The notes: a model not told the origin generated them from the sequence alone. Shown: positions 1-9,499, counted from the stretch's first letter. The stretch is DNA of 64,000 nt from CAZGDV01 sp964524995 (GCA_964524995.1 CAZGDV010000001.1:1-64000), one strand, 5' to 3'. Made by a program: numbers and translations.

Positions 1-855
1 GAAGAGCACAAGAAGGAGTTCCTGCCCAAGATACTGAGCGGGGAGGTGACCTTCTGCCTCGCCTACACTGAGCCGGAGGCGGGATCGGACCTCGCCTCTC
101 TGCAGACGAAGGCCGTCCGCGACGGCGATGACTTCATACTGAACGGGCAGAAGGTGTTCTGCAGCTTCGCGGGCCAAGCGGACTACTGCTGGATCGGCGT
201 GAGAACCGACTTCGAGGTCAAGAAGCACCGGGGCATTAGCATCTTCATTATCGATATGGATACCCCGGGCATCACAGTCCGCCCCATGGAGACCATGTTC
301 GACTACGCTGTCTACGAGGTCTTCCTGGATGATGTGCGCGTCCCGAAGGATAGAGTTGTGGGCGAGCTGAATTCGGGTTGGTACTACATCACGCAAGCCC
401 TCGACCATGAGAGGGTCTTCATGGCTGCTACCATAGCTGGTTACAAACGCATTTACGAGGAGATCCTGGAGTATGCTACCAAGACCCGGCGCAACGGACA
501 ACTGCTCAGCGATAATCCCTTTGTCCGTCATAGACTGGCTCAGATGGCCATCGACCTGGAGGTCGGCAAGCTGCTGGGCTACAGGCTCGCCTGGCTGTTG
601 AGCCAGGGTATAGTGCCCTACTCCGAGGCTTCCATATCGAAGATATTCACCAGCGAGCTGGAGCGCAGACTTGGCAACATCGCAATGCAGACGCTCGGCC
701 TCTACGGCGAACTGAGAGAGGGCTCGTGGGCCCCATACAAGGGCTACATGGAGTGGGCGTACAGGTTCTCAATCATGCAGGGTGTAGGTGGCGGCGCTAA
801 CGAGGTGCAGCGCCTGATAGTCGCCCTGGTCGGCCTGGGACTTCCACGACCCTAG
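1..855 (+). CDS. Acyl-CoA dehydrogenase, 3' part only
   Basis: This flavoenzyme would oxidise an acyl-CoA to the 2,3-enoyl-CoA in the cytoplasm and pass electrons to an electron-transfer flavoprotein. The reading frame is open from base 1, so the gene begins before the window; 284 residues are visible out of about 390 usual for the family. The segment YTEPEAGSD is the conserved flavin/substrate-proximal motif of the middle domain, and GGGANEVQR near the end is the usual C-terminal helix motif. About 100 N-terminal residues are missing because of the window edge, not because of a lesion. It is followed 40 bases later by an amidohydrolase on the same strand, suggesting a small degradative operon. 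The substrate cannot be read from the sequence. Confidence 0.9.
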   Translation, partial: EEHKKEFLPKILSGEVTFCLAYTEPEAGSDLASLQTKAVRDGDDFILNGQKVFCSFAGQADYCWIGVRTDFEVKKHRGISIFIIDMDTPGITVRPMETMFDYAVYEVFLDDVRVPKDRVVGELNSGWYYITQALDHERVFMAATIAGYKRIYEEILEYATKTRRNGQLLSDNPFVRHRLAQMAIDLEVGKLLGYRLAWLLSQGIVPYSEASISKIFTSELERRLGNIAMQTLGLYGELREGSWAPYKGYMEWAYRFSIMQGVGGGANEVQRLIVALVGLGLPRP

Positions 856-895
856 CGCGCCGAGCCCGGCCTCGGCTGGGAGAAAGGAGCAGGAC

Positions 896-1983
896 ATGCT
901 GATCGACGCCCATTATCACTTGGTGGCCGAGGAATGGTACCCGGAGGGGTGGTGGCAGACCGTAACCTCTATGTATATCAACGGCATGAAGGCGCTGGGC
1001 ATGGAGATGCCCCCTGAGGTCGTGAGAGAGACCATGGTTCCGTCTCTCTGGGACCCGGAGGGCGAGGCCCTTATTCGTGACATGGAGGCAAACGGCATCG
1101 ACAAGACGGTGCTCCTCCCGATGGACTACTGGCTCATGTACGGGGAACCCAAGGTTACCCTGGAGAAGCAGTTGCAGGCATACAGCAAGCTACAGAGCAA
1201 GTACCCCGACAAGATTATAGCCTTCGCCACGGTCGACTCGCGAAGGCCGGACGCCCCGGATTTCATCGAGCGGGCCATCAAGGAATGGGGTCTCAAGGGA
1301 GTCAACTTCTATCCCCAGACGGGGTTCTTCATCAACCAACCGGAGACCTACCGCGTCCTGGAGAAGGTGGCACAGTATGGCCTGCCGGTGACCTGCCATA
1401 CCGGCCAGCTCGGCGCNNNNNNNNNNNNNNNNNNNNNNNNNNNNNNNNNNNNNNNNNNNNNNNNNNNNNNNNNNNNNNNNNNNNNNNNNNNNNNNNNNNN
1501 NNNNNNNNNNNNNNNNAGAAGGTGGCACAGTATGGCCTGCCGGTGACCTGCCATACCGGCCAGCTCGGCGCGGTACCCCTGCGGGCCAAGTATGGCGACC
1601 CGATCTACCTGGACGACGTAGTTCAGGACTTCCCCAACATCACTATCACCGCCGGCCATATGGCCTTCGGATGGCACGAGCAGCTCTTCTACCTCGCGGG
1701 GCTGAGGTACACCCTGGCGACCGACGTCTCTGCCTGGCAGGATGTCGCCAGAGCCAACTTCAACAAGTTCTGTACCGTCCTCAGGCATGCCCTGGACCGC
1801 CTGGGCAAGGACCGCGTGCTTTTCGGAACCGACAACCCGTTTGTGGCAGCCCTTATGTCAACTAAGGACTACGCCGACCTGATCAAGGGCCTGCCACAGA
1901 ACGCGCCCGACGGCATCCAGTTCACCGAGGACGAGGTCAACGCGATCCTGGGGGAGAATGCCGCCAGGCTCTACGTCAAGTAG
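896..1983 (+). CDS. Amidohydrolase-2 family metal-dependent hydrolase, interrupted by an assembly gap
   Basis: The protein is a TIM-barrel hydrolase of the amidohydrolase-2 type (PF04909), the family of ACMSD-like decarboxylases and hydrolases. It opens with the metal-binding DAHYH motif and carries a second metal motif TCHTG, then TAGHMAFG and, near the end, FGTDNPF with the conserved Asp. The coding sequence is split by 100 N. The 55 bases before the gap and the 55 after it are identical; dropping the N run and one copy joins both halves in one frame and gives 310 residues, the normal size. AAAGGAG precedes the ATG at 896 by a good distance. It follows the acyl-CoA dehydrogenase closely, so a role in breakdown of an organic acid is plausible but not shown. 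Confidence 0.85.
1362..1571. repeat. 55-base duplication flanking a 100-N scaffold gap
   Basis: Positions 1362-1416 and 1517-1571 are identical, and the 100 N at 1417-1516 lie exactly between them. Removing the N run and one copy restores an uninterrupted reading frame. The flanks are therefore best read as two contig ends that overlap by 55 bases and were joined with a fixed-length gap, not as a biological tandem repeat. Confidence 0.9.
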
Positions 1984-2025
1984 CGGGCTAGTGCTCGTGC
2001 GAGATAGAAGATTCGAGGTGACAAC

Positions 2026-2199
2026 ATGTGGGCCCAAGCAGCGATCTACGGCGTTGCAATAGCCATCGCACTCGGGATTTCCGCCGCCTTGCTGGACGGC
2101 GGTTGGGTCTTCTTCCTGGCTGCTCTTATCATCCTCGCGCTCTTCCTGGGTGCGTTGGCCCCGTCCGATGAGACGGAGTCATTCGAACCCTGGGCGTGA
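2026..2199 (+). CDS. Small membrane protein, 57 residues
   Basis: This short gene starts at ATG 2026, five bases after GAGGTG, and ends with TGA at 2197-2199. The product is almost entirely hydrophobic, with two likely membrane segments (about residues 5-23 and 27-45) separated by a short DGG turn, then an acidic tail with DETESFEPW. It lies 42 bases after the amidohydrolase on the same strand and converges with proS. No family is recognised. Support comes from the ribosome binding site, the uninterrupted hydrophobic frame and the fit into the gap between neighbours. Confidence 0.6.
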   Translation: MWAQAAIYGVAIAIALGISAALLDGGWVFFLAALIILALFLGALAPSDETESFEPWA

Positions 2200-2234
2200 T
2201 CGCAGCCACCTACCGGGGCCGGGCTGGTGCTTGG

Positions 2235-3932
2235 CTACAGCCCGAGGAGTTTCGCCAGCCTCTCCGGCAGCTCATCCAAGGGCACGAGTTCGATGTCCTT
2301 CTGCCAGCGCAGCTTCACCTCGGCACCACCCGATTTCAGGCTCCGCTTGCTCACTACCACCCGCGCCGGCATCCCGAGCAGGTCCGCATCGTTGAACTTC
2401 ACGCCGGGCGATTCCCCCCGGTCATCCAGCAGGACCTCGAGTCCCCGTTCACCAGACTCCGCGTACACACGCTCCGCCGCCGACATCACATCCGGCTCAT
2501 CGGCACCGAGAACGCATAGATAGGCGTGGTAGGGTGCAATCGGCACCGGCCACATTATCCCTTTCTCATCGTGATTCTGCTCGATGGCCGCGGCCAGGAG
2601 CCGCCCCACGCCTATGCCGTAGCAGCCCATCACCATCGGCTTCTGCTGGCCATCACTGTCCAGATAGAGGGCACCCTGCCTCTCGCTGAAGACGGTGCCC
2701 AGCTTGAATATGTGCCCTACCTCCACCCCCCTTGTTGATCGAAGCTCGGCACCGCACCTGGGGCAACCATGGCCAGCCCTCGCCAGCGCGATGTCCTCCA
2801 GCACGTCCACGTCGAAGTCCCGAGGGTAGTTGGCATTCTTCAGATGGTACCCATCCCTGTTCGCGCCCACGACGAAGTTCTGGCCCATGGTGATAGACTT
2901 ATCCGCCACAATCTTGACGCCTGTCAGCCCAATGGCCGATGCCGAGCCAGCCACCAGCCCTGCGGCCCGCACCTCATCGTCGTTGGCCAGTCTCAGCTCG
3001 GTGCACTTGAGCATGTTCTTCAGTTTGACTTCGTTGACTTCGAGGTCACCTCTGACGGTGACGAACACCAGCTCGCCATCCGCCGAGTAAAAGACGGCCT
3101 TGAGCGTGTGATCCCTCGGTACGCCGAGGAAACTCGCCACCTCCTCGATCGTCTTGGCCCCAGGCGTAGCGACTTCCTCGGTTGGCGACTGTGCCTCCTC
3201 GGGCAGCCGGGACTTGGCGCAGGTGGCCTTCTCGGCGTTCGCGGCGTAATCGCAGCTGTCGCAGTATATGATCTCGTCCTCGCCCGTCTCGGCGACCACC
3301 ATGAACTCGTGGGAGTCCTTGCCGCCGATAGCGCCGCTGTCGGCCTCCACCACGATCGCATCCAGGCCGCAACGCTTGTAAACGTTCGTGTAGGCCTGCT
3401 TCATCCTCTGATAGCTGGCCTCGAGACCGGCCTCGTCCATGTCGAAGCTGTAGAGGTCTTTCATAGCAAACTCACGAACTCGCACCAGGCCGCCGCGTGG
3501 CCGGGGCTCATCGCGGAACTTGGTCTGGATCTGATACAGCATCAGGGGAAGGTCGCGGTAGCTCTTGACATTGCGCCGTGCCAGGTCTGTCACAACCTCT
3601 TCGTGCGTCGGCCCCAACGCCAGCCAGCGGTCCTTGCGATCCTTCAGCGTGAACAGGCTCTTCCCGAAGGCCTGGTCACGCCCGCTCTCCTGCCATATCT
3701 CCAATGGCTGGAGCACCGGCATGCTGATCTCCTGGCCGCCAGCCGCGTCCATCTCCTCGCGGATTATGCGCTCCATCTTGCGCAGGGCACGCCACGCAAG
3801 CGGGAGATAGGAGTAGACACCCGCCGCGACCTGCTGGATCATTCCCGCTCTCAGCATCAACTGATGGCTGGCCGTCTCCGCCTCTGCTGGCACCTCTCGT
3901 AGTGTCTTCCCGAACAGCTTCGATACTCGCAC
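2235..3932 (-). CDS. proS: Prolyl-tRNA synthetase (bacterial type with editing insertion)
   Basis: The enzyme charges tRNA-Pro with proline in the cytoplasm. At 565 residues it has the full length of the bacterial type. Class II motif 2 is seen as GPTHEE near residue 108, and motif 3 as GCYGIGVGR near residue 440. Between them, from about residue 245 to 380, lies the YbaK-like insertion that removes misacylated alanine. The C-terminal anticodon-binding domain is complete. The start is GTG at 3932 with an AAGGT-like site upstream. It is the last gene of the long operon that begins with rpsB, 32 bases after ispG. Confidence 0.97.
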   Translation of the reverse strand: MRVSKLFGKTLREVPAEAETASHQLMLRAGMIQQVAAGVYSYLPLAWRALRKMERIIREEMDAAGGQEISMPVLQPLEIWQESGRDQAFGKSLFTLKDRKDRWLALGPTHEEVVTDLARRNVKSYRDLPLMLYQIQTKFRDEPRPRGGLVRVREFAMKDLYSFDMDEAGLEASYQRMKQAYTNVYKRCGLDAIVVEADSGAIGGKDSHEFMVVAETGEDEIIYCDSCDYAANAEKATCAKSRLPEEAQSPTEEVATPGAKTIEEVASFLGVPRDHTLKAVFYSADGELVFVTVRGDLEVNEVKLKNMLKCTELRLANDDEVRAAGLVAGSASAIGLTGVKIVADKSITMGQNFVVGANRDGYHLKNANYPRDFDVDVLEDIALARAGHGCPRCGAELRSTRGVEVGHIFKLGTVFSERQGALYLDSDGQQKPMVMGCYGIGVGRLLAAAIEQNHDEKGIMWPVPIAPYHAYLCVLGADEPDVMSAAERVYAESGERGLEVLLDDRGESPGVKFNDADLLGMPARVVVSKRSLKSGGAEVKLRWQKDIELVPLDELPERLAKLLGL

Positions 3933-3964
3933 GTCTGACTACCTTTCCATGCTCTTCCCGCCTG

Positions 3965-5020
3965 CTAGCCGACAACCTCCTCTACCTCTCTCATCAGCGC
4001 CTCCACGAACTCGGCCTCCTCCACGGTTCGCACCTTCTCGCCCTTCCTGAATATCACGCCCTTGCCCTTGCCGCAGGCGATTCCGACATCTGCATCCCTC
4101 GCCTCGCCCGGCCCATTGACCACACACCCCATCACCGCCACCTTCACCGCCTTGTCCATGCCCTTCAGCCTTCTCTCCACCTCCTCAGCGACGGGTATCA
4201 GGTCGACCTCACACCTGCCGCAGGTAGGGCAGCTAACCAGCGTCGGGCCGTGCTCTCTCAGCTTGAGCGCCTTCAGTATTTCGTAGGCACACTCGACCTC
4301 CTGGCACAAGTCTGAGGTCGTGAGTGACACGCGGATTGTGTCGCCGATGCCCTCCCACAACAGGACACCCAGCCCCACAGAGCTGCGAATGGCCCCACTC
4401 CAGGGGAGCCCCGCCTCCGTGATCCCCAGATGAAGCGGATAAGGCGTTCTCTCAGCCATGACACGGTACGCCTCAACCGTGGTCGGCACATCGAAGGCCT
4501 TCACCGATATCTTAATTAGCTCGAAGTCAAGGTCTTCCAACAGGCGGACTTCGCCGAGCGCGGCCTCGACCATTCGTTCGACAATCGGTGCGTCCGGCGA
4601 CTTGTCCCTGGGCAGGCTCCCGGCATTAACGCCCACCCGGATCGGAACCTGCCGTTCCTTCGCAGCCCGAACGACAGTAGCGATCTGCTCGGGGTCGCTG
4701 ATATTGCCGGGGTTCAGTCTCAAGGCATCCACGCCAGCCTCCAGCGCCGCCAGTGCCAGCCTGTAGTCGAAGTGGATGTCGGCAACCAGTGGCAGGGAGA
4801 TCAACTGCTTGATCGCCGGAAGCGCCTCTGCGGCCTCCCCGTCGGGCACTGCGACTCTCACGATCTCACAGCCACAGTCCTCCAAACGGCGTATCTGCTC
4901 GACCGTCGCCGCCACGTTGCGAGTGTCGGTGTTCGTCATCGACTGGACCACAACGGGCCCAGCCCCACCAATCTCGACATCCCCGATTCTCACCACCTTC
5001 GACGCCCTGCGCTTAATCAC
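3965..5020 (-). CDS. ispG: 4-hydroxy-3-methylbut-2-enyl diphosphate synthase
   Basis: IspG carries out the penultimate step of the MEP isoprenoid pathway, reductive ring opening of MEcPP to HMBPP, using one [4Fe-4S] cluster. The cluster ligands are visible as the CPTCGRC region at about residue 265 and MGCVVNGPGE near residue 299. The 351-residue length is that of the common bacterial form. The start is a GTG at 5020 whose GTGA overlaps the rseP stop by four bases, so the two are translationally coupled. It shares an operon with dxr, so two MEP steps are co-transcribed with lipid and translation genes. Confidence 0.97.
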   Translation of the reverse strand: MIKRRASKVVRIGDVEIGGAGPVVVQSMTNTDTRNVAATVEQIRRLEDCGCEIVRVAVPDGEAAEALPAIKQLISLPLVADIHFDYRLALAALEAGVDALRLNPGNISDPEQIATVVRAAKERQVPIRVGVNAGSLPRDKSPDAPIVERMVEAALGEVRLLEDLDFELIKISVKAFDVPTTVEAYRVMAERTPYPLHLGITEAGLPWSGAIRSSVGLGVLLWEGIGDTIRVSLTTSDLCQEVECAYEILKALKLREHGPTLVSCPTCGRCEVDLIPVAEEVERRLKGMDKAVKVAVMGCVVNGPGEARDADVGIACGKGKGVIFRKGEKVRTVEEAEFVEALMREVEEVVG

Positions 5021-6075
5021 TCTATCAACGGCCTTCCTTCAGCCACGCGAATGATGTCAGCGACGGTGATAACGAGGATCAATCCTAACAACAGTACGAA
5101 ACCGGCAAGGTGTATGAGTCCTTCTGTCCGAGGTGCTACGCGCTTCCCGCGTCTCGCAACCTCGATGAGGACGAAGATGATACGCCCTCCATCCAGACCA
5201 GGTATCGGAAACAGGTTGACGAACGCAAGGTTCAGGCTCAGGAAGGCAGCGAACTGCACGAGATAGGAGGGACCGGCCTCGCTGGCCTCCCCGGTGAGTT
5301 GGAATATGCCCACTGGCCCCGCCACCTCTGGCGCGGCGCCCCTCGCGAACCAACTCGCCACCTCGTTGCGAATGAGTGTGAAGGTCTCCCACAACGTACT
5401 GCCCGCCTTGGGGACAGCCTCCCAGAACGGGTAGGACTGGCTGATCACTTCGATATTGGCCATGCTCATAGTAATCCCCACCGCCCCCTCGCCCTCGGGA
5501 GGGTCCCATCTCGGAACCACCGTTACCGTTCTCTCCACACCGGCGGTGTTCTCAAGAGATAGAGTGGTATCGCCACCCAGACTCATGTGAATCTCGTAGA
5601 TCACGTCCCCGATGTTCTCGACTTCCTGACCGTTCACCGCCAGCAGCCTGTCTCCTGCTTCGATGCCTGCTTCAACCGCAGGCGAGTTCAACGCCACCTC
5701 ATCGATGAAGATGTCCCCGACCCGGACGTCCCTGGGTATCATGAACGCTATCGTGAGCAGCACGATCGGCAGCACGGCGTTCATGAACGAGCCAGCGCCC
5801 AAGACGATGAGCCTCACCCACGCGGGCTTGGTGGCCAAGCTTCTCGGTTCCGACGGGTCTTCCTCGCCCAGCAGCCGGCAGAACCCGCCCAGCGGTATCC
5901 AGTTCAGCGAGTATATCGTCTCACCGCGCTTGATCCCGAAGATGCGGGGCGGGTACCCTATGCCGAACTCCTCGACCTTGACGCCGGCGAGGCGAGCCGT
6001 GACGTAGTGACCCAACTCATGGGCGAGTATCAGCAGTCCGAGGATGAGAATGAAGGCTACTATAGTAAGCAGCAT
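5017..6075 (-). CDS. rseP: Site-2 intramembrane metalloprotease RseP
   Basis: RseP cleaves membrane-embedded anti-sigma factors or signal peptide remnants inside the bilayer. The zinc site is seen as AHELGHYV in the first membrane segment, near residue 20, and the second ligand motif NLFPIPGLDGGR near residue 287. A single PDZ domain lies at about residues 120-200, fewer than the two of the enterobacterial protein. The C-terminal membrane segments are present in the 352-residue product. The stop overlaps the ispG start by four bases, and dxr ends three bases before its ATG. Substrates are not identifiable here; no sigma/anti-sigma pair lies nearby. Confidence 0.95.
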   Translation of the reverse strand: MLLTIVAFILILGLLILAHELGHYVTARLAGVKVEEFGIGYPPRIFGIKRGETIYSLNWIPLGGFCRLLGEEDPSEPRSLATKPAWVRLIVLGAGSFMNAVLPIVLLTIAFMIPRDVRVGDIFIDEVALNSPAVEAGIEAGDRLLAVNGQEVENIGDVIYEIHMSLGGDTTLSLENTAGVERTVTVVPRWDPPEGEGAVGITMSMANIEVISQSYPFWEAVPKAGSTLWETFTLIRNEVASWFARGAAPEVAGPVGIFQLTGEASEAGPSYLVQFAAFLSLNLAFVNLFPIPGLDGGRIIFVLIEVARRGKRVAPRTEGLIHLAGFVLLLGLILVITVADIIRVAEGRPLIE

Positions 6076-6078
6076 GAC

Positions 6079-7203
6079 CTAGTGCGTCGCCGCAGAGCGC
6101 GCGGCATCTCTGGCCCATGCGTCCGCAGCCAGTATATGATCGAGGGAAGGATTGTCTGTCCCCCCATGTGCGCTCAACGTATTCTCGATCAGCTTCGGTA
6201 TGTCCGCAAAGCCGATGCGTTTGTCAAGGAATAGCTCGACCGCCACCTCGTCCGCCGCGCTCGCCACAGCCGGGTAGGTGCCACCCTTCCTCCCGGCCTC
6301 CATCGCGAGGCGCAGGCAGGGGAATCTCTGCATATCGACTTCCTCGAAGTCCAGGTTGGCAACCTGCCGGAAATCCAGGTCTCTGTGGTAGTCGCTTTGC
6401 CACCGCTCAGGGTAGGACAGGGCGTGTTGAATCGGCAGCCTCATGTCCGGCAAGCTCATTTGCGCCTTGATCGACCCGTCAACGAACTCGACCATAGAGT
6501 GAATGATGCTCTGCCTGTGAATGATCACTTCGATCTCGTCATAGGGGACGCCGAACAGCCAATGTGCCTCGATGATCTCCATCCCCTTGTTCATCAACGT
6601 AGCCGAGTCGACAGTCACCTTCGAGCCCATCTGCCAGGTGGGATGAGCCAGCGCCTGCTCCGGCGTGACACGCGCCAGTTCCTCCTTCGACCTGCTCCTG
6701 AAAGGGCCACCCGATGCCGTCAGAATGAGCCTTCGGATGCCGTTCCCCTCTTCACCGCGCAGGCACTGCCAGATAGCGCTGTGTTCGCTGTCGACAGGGA
6801 AGACCTCAACGCCGTGCCTCCGCGCTTCGCCCATGACGATTGCCCCCGCCATGACGAGCACTTCCTTGTTCGCCAATGCGACCTGCTTCTTAGAACGAAT
6901 CGCAGCCAGTGTTGGTTCCAGACCGGCCTTGCCTGATGTGGCAACCAGCACCAGATCGACTCCCTGACGTGACACCATCTCCACTAGCGAGACGACCTCC
7001 ACACCCGACGCTCCGGCCAACCCGCCCTCGGCGGCGCTGCACGCCATCTCCGGCCCAAACTCAGCGATCTGTTTCTCCAGAAGAGTGGTGTTTCTGCCAC
7101 CGGCCAGGCCTACTACCTGAGCCCGGTCGCGGAACCTTCGCAGAACGTCGAGGGTCTGCTGACCGATCGACCCCGTAGAGCCCAGGATTATGATTCTCTT
7201 CAT
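6079..7203 (-). CDS. dxr: 1-deoxy-D-xylulose 5-phosphate reductoisomerase
   Basis: Dxr converts DXP to MEP with NADPH, the committed step of the MEP pathway. The N-terminal Rossmann motif GSTGSIG is at about residue 8. Substrate and metal site motifs follow in order: VDSEHSAIWQ, ASGGPF and DSATLMNKGMEIIEAHWLF. The 374-residue length is slightly shorter than in enterobacteria but complete. The start ATG is at 7203, 13 bases after the cdsA stop. Together with ispG it shows that isoprenoid precursors are made by the MEP route. Confidence 0.97.
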   Translation of the reverse strand: MKRIIILGSTGSIGQQTLDVLRRFRDRAQVVGLAGGRNTTLLEKQIAEFGPEMACSAAEGGLAGASGVEVVSLVEMVSRQGVDLVLVATSGKAGLEPTLAAIRSKKQVALANKEVLVMAGAIVMGEARRHGVEVFPVDSEHSAIWQCLRGEEGNGIRRLILTASGGPFRSRSKEELARVTPEQALAHPTWQMGSKVTVDSATLMNKGMEIIEAHWLFGVPYDEIEVIIHRQSIIHSMVEFVDGSIKAQMSLPDMRLPIQHALSYPERWQSDYHRDLDFRQVANLDFEEVDMQRFPCLRLAMEAGRKGGTYPAVASAADEVAVELFLDKRIGFADIPKLIENTLSAHGGTDNPSLDHILAADAWARDAARSAATH

Positions 7204-7216
7204 CGTTATTGGCCAA

Positions 7217-8035
7217 TCAGGCTAGATAGTATGCCCAGTAGTATACTACAACTCCAGTGAGCAGAATGCTATCCAGGCGGTCTAGCATCCCACCGTGTCC
7301 CGGTATCAGGCCTCCTGCCTCCTTGACCCCTGATATTCGCTTCAGCTTGGATTCCACAAGGTCCCCAATCTGCGCCGCGACCGCCAACAGCATCCCCAGC
7401 ACAGCCGCCTGCCAGTAGGGCATGTCCAGACCGAGCAGAAAGGACAGCAGCACACATCCAGCGGTACCGCCCAACAGCCCCCCCGCGGCTCCCTCCCACG
7501 TCTTGCCCGGAGACACGCTTGGAGCCAACTTGCGCCTGCCCCATGCGCGCCCCACGAAGTACGCGGTCGTATCCACGGCAAACGTGCCGAACAGTGCAAG
7601 GAACACCCACTCTCGTCCCTGGGTGTTCATCAGCAGGACCCAGAAGCAGGCCAGCAGTCCGAGGTAGACGACGCCGAAGGCGTGCCACGCCCAAGGGTTC
7701 ACCCCCTCCTCTGAAGCGCCTTGACGCTGAAGAGTCGCACCAACCAGCGAGAACACGATTGCAGACCCAGCTATGGCCGACGCTACGCCCATAAGCACCG
7801 TGTTGGAGCTGTAGTCATTGACGAAGTGCGCGTTCAGGATGAGGGCGAGCATCCACAACCCACCCAGGATGGGTACACCCGCCCAGATGGGCCGTGATGG
7901 CATGGAGCTCAGCTCGCGATACGCGAGCACTGCAACGAGAGAGACAAGGAGCGTGAACCAGGGGGCTTCGAACCAAATAGCCAGAATGAGAAGGGGGATA
8001 GCTATTATCGCGCTGAGCACTCTATGCCGGAGCAT
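7217..8035 (-). CDS. cdsA: Phosphatidate cytidylyltransferase
   Basis: CdsA is an integral membrane enzyme that makes CDP-diacylglycerol from phosphatidic acid and CTP, the branch point for phospholipids. The 272-residue sequence has about eight hydrophobic segments. The CDP signature lies near the C-terminus, with KRISGVKEAGG followed by PGHGGMLDRLDS. In the usual signature the residue after VK/IK is Asp; here it is Glu, a conservative change at a normally invariant position. It sits between uppS and dxr with short spacers, an arrangement common in bacteria. Confidence 0.95.
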   Translation of the reverse strand: MLRHRVLSAIIAIPLLILAIWFEAPWFTLLVSLVAVLAYRELSSMPSRPIWAGVPILGGLWMLALILNAHFVNDYSSNTVLMGVASAIAGSAIVFSLVGATLQRQGASEEGVNPWAWHAFGVVYLGLLACFWVLLMNTQGREWVFLALFGTFAVDTTAYFVGRAWGRRKLAPSVSPGKTWEGAAGGLLGGTAGCVLLSFLLGLDMPYWQAAVLGMLLAVAAQIGDLVESKLKRISGVKEAGGLIPGHGGMLDRLDSILLTGVVVYYWAYYLA

Positions 8036-8056
8036 TCACCGCAAGAGGCCGGGAGC

Positions 8057-8821
8057 TCAATCGGTCGGGCCCGATTCCTCGCCTCCTTCCACTCTCAGTC
8101 CACCAAAGCGCCTCTCCCTCTCGGAGTAGGCAAGGAGAGCCTTCTCTATCTCAGCAGCATCGAAGTCAGGCCACAATGTGGGGGTAGAGTAGTACTCGCT
8201 GTAAGCCGACTGCCAGATGAGGAAGTTGCTGAGACGCATCTCACCACCCGTACGTATGATCAAATCCGGCTCTGGTATGTCCGTGGTGTACAGGTGGCTG
8301 CTTATCGTGCTTTCGGTAATCGCCTCGGGTGCGATACCCTCCTGGACTATGCGCCGCACCGCCTCGACTATCTCCGCCCGACCCCCATAGTCGAACGCGA
8401 TGCTGAGATTCAGCCTGGTGTTGTCCTTCGTCAGGGCTATGGCCTTCTGCACCTTGGCCTGAATCCCAGGTGCCAGGCCCTCGATCCTGCCCAAATGCCG
8501 GAGCCGCACTCCCTTGCGATGGAGCTCCTTGCTCTCGCGGTCGATGACCTGAGCCAGAATCCCGAACAGGCCGCGCACCTCCGACTCGGGCCGCGCCCAG
8601 TTCTCAGTGGAGAAGGCGTAGAGCGTCAAATAAGGGACTTGATGCTCGGCGAAACACTCGACGACTTTCCTGATATTCTCCGTACCGGAGCGATGACCTC
8701 GAATGCGTGGCAGTCCACGCCGCTTCGCCCACCGACCGTTGCCATCCATGATGATCGCGACATGATCTGGGAGCGGCCATATCTTCCTGACTGCTAGTGT
8801 TTCTGGTGACGGCTTGGCCAA
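8057..8821 (-). CDS. uppS: Undecaprenyl diphosphate synthase (cis-prenyltransferase)
   Basis: UppS adds isopentenyl units in cis configuration to farnesyl diphosphate, giving the lipid carrier for cell-wall and glycan assembly. The active-site motif IMDGNGRWAKRRGLPR is near residue 26; TLYAFSTENW and the pyrophosphate-binding RTGGEMRLSNFLIWQ follow (Gly where Ser is usual in RTSGE). The start is uncertain: the frame opens at a TTG at 8821 with only a weak purine-rich region upstream, and no ATG lies before the catalytic motif. It is co-directional with frr upstream and cdsA downstream. Confidence 0.95.
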   Translation of the reverse strand: MAKPSPETLAVRKIWPLPDHVAIIMDGNGRWAKRRGLPRIRGHRSGTENIRKVVECFAEHQVPYLTLYAFSTENWARPESEVRGLFGILAQVIDRESKELHRKGVRLRHLGRIEGLAPGIQAKVQKAIALTKDNTRLNLSIAFDYGGRAEIVEAVRRIVQEGIAPEAITESTISSHLYTTDIPEPDLIIRTGGEMRLSNFLIWQSAYSEYYSTPTLWPDFDAAEIEKALLAYSERERRFGGLRVEGGEESGPTD

Positions 8822-8839
8822 CTACCTGTCCCCGGAGGC

Positions 8840-9400
8840 CTAGAACTCCAGCAGCTCAGCCTCCTTATCCTTCGCTACCTTGTCGATCCTCTCGATGAAG
8901 CCGTCCGTGATCTGCTGCAAGCGGTTCTGCGCTCTCCTCTGATCGTCTTCGGACATCTCCTTGCTGTCTTTCATCTGTCGCAGCTTCTCGAGGGCCTCTC
9001 GCCTCACATTCCTCACCGAAACGCGGCCTTCCTCGATCCTCCTGCGCACCACCTTCACCAGTTGATTACGCCTCTCCTCTGTCAGCTGGGGAATGACCAG
9101 TCTTATTACGTTCCCGTCATTATTGGGATTCAGGCCGAGATCGGACTTGAGTATGGCCTTCTCTATATTGCCCAGGATCTGCCTTTCCCAAGGCTGGATC
9201 ACTATGAGTCTAGCCTCAGGCGTGGAGATACCGGCCACCTGGTTAAGGGGCATCTGCACGCCATGGTAGTCGACCTTCACGTTCTCCACCAGCCCCGGGC
9301 TGGCTCGACCAGTTCGAATCGTTGCGAGTTCATTCCTCAGCACCTCGATGGCCTTCTCCATCTTGGACTCGGCAGTCGACAGAGCATCATCGCCACTCAT
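8840..9400 (-). CDS. frr: Ribosome recycling factor
   Basis: RRF splits post-termination ribosomes together with EF-G. The 186-residue protein has the typical length. The first helix with LRTIRTGRA-like sequence (ELATIRTGRASPGLVE) and the C-terminal helices with VKVVRRRIEEGRVSVRNVRR are clear. The ATG at 9400 lies about 100 bases after the pyrH stop, the widest spacer of the operon apart from its leader; the spacer shows no convincing promoter or terminator. Confidence 0.97.
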   Translation of the reverse strand: MSGDDALSTAESKMEKAIEVLRNELATIRTGRASPGLVENVKVDYHGVQMPLNQVAGISTPEARLIVIQPWERQILGNIEKAILKSDLGLNPNNDGNVIRLVIPQLTEERRNQLVKVVRRRIEEGRVSVRNVRREALEKLRQMKDSKEMSEDDQRRAQNRLQQITDGFIERIDKVAKDKEAELLEF

Positions 9401-9499
9401 GTTCGATCCCCCGTTTCGAGGTTGTGATCCTCCGGTGGCCTGCAGTCGCCGTGGAAGAGATCAAAGCGCCCCGCTGGCAGGACGCTGGCAAATGCCTGA

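Noticed and set aside
1362..1571. A true tandem duplication inside the amidohydrolase gene
   Set aside because: Copies sit exactly at the two ends of a 100-N gap and only their fusion gives a family-length protein, so an assembly artefact is the simpler reading.
2769..3902. Long frames antisense to proS, and similar frames antisense to ispG, rseP, secA, prsA and degV
   Set aside because: GC-rich coding DNA gives long open antisense frames; none has a recognisable domain or a ribosome site, while the opposite strand encodes intact known genes.
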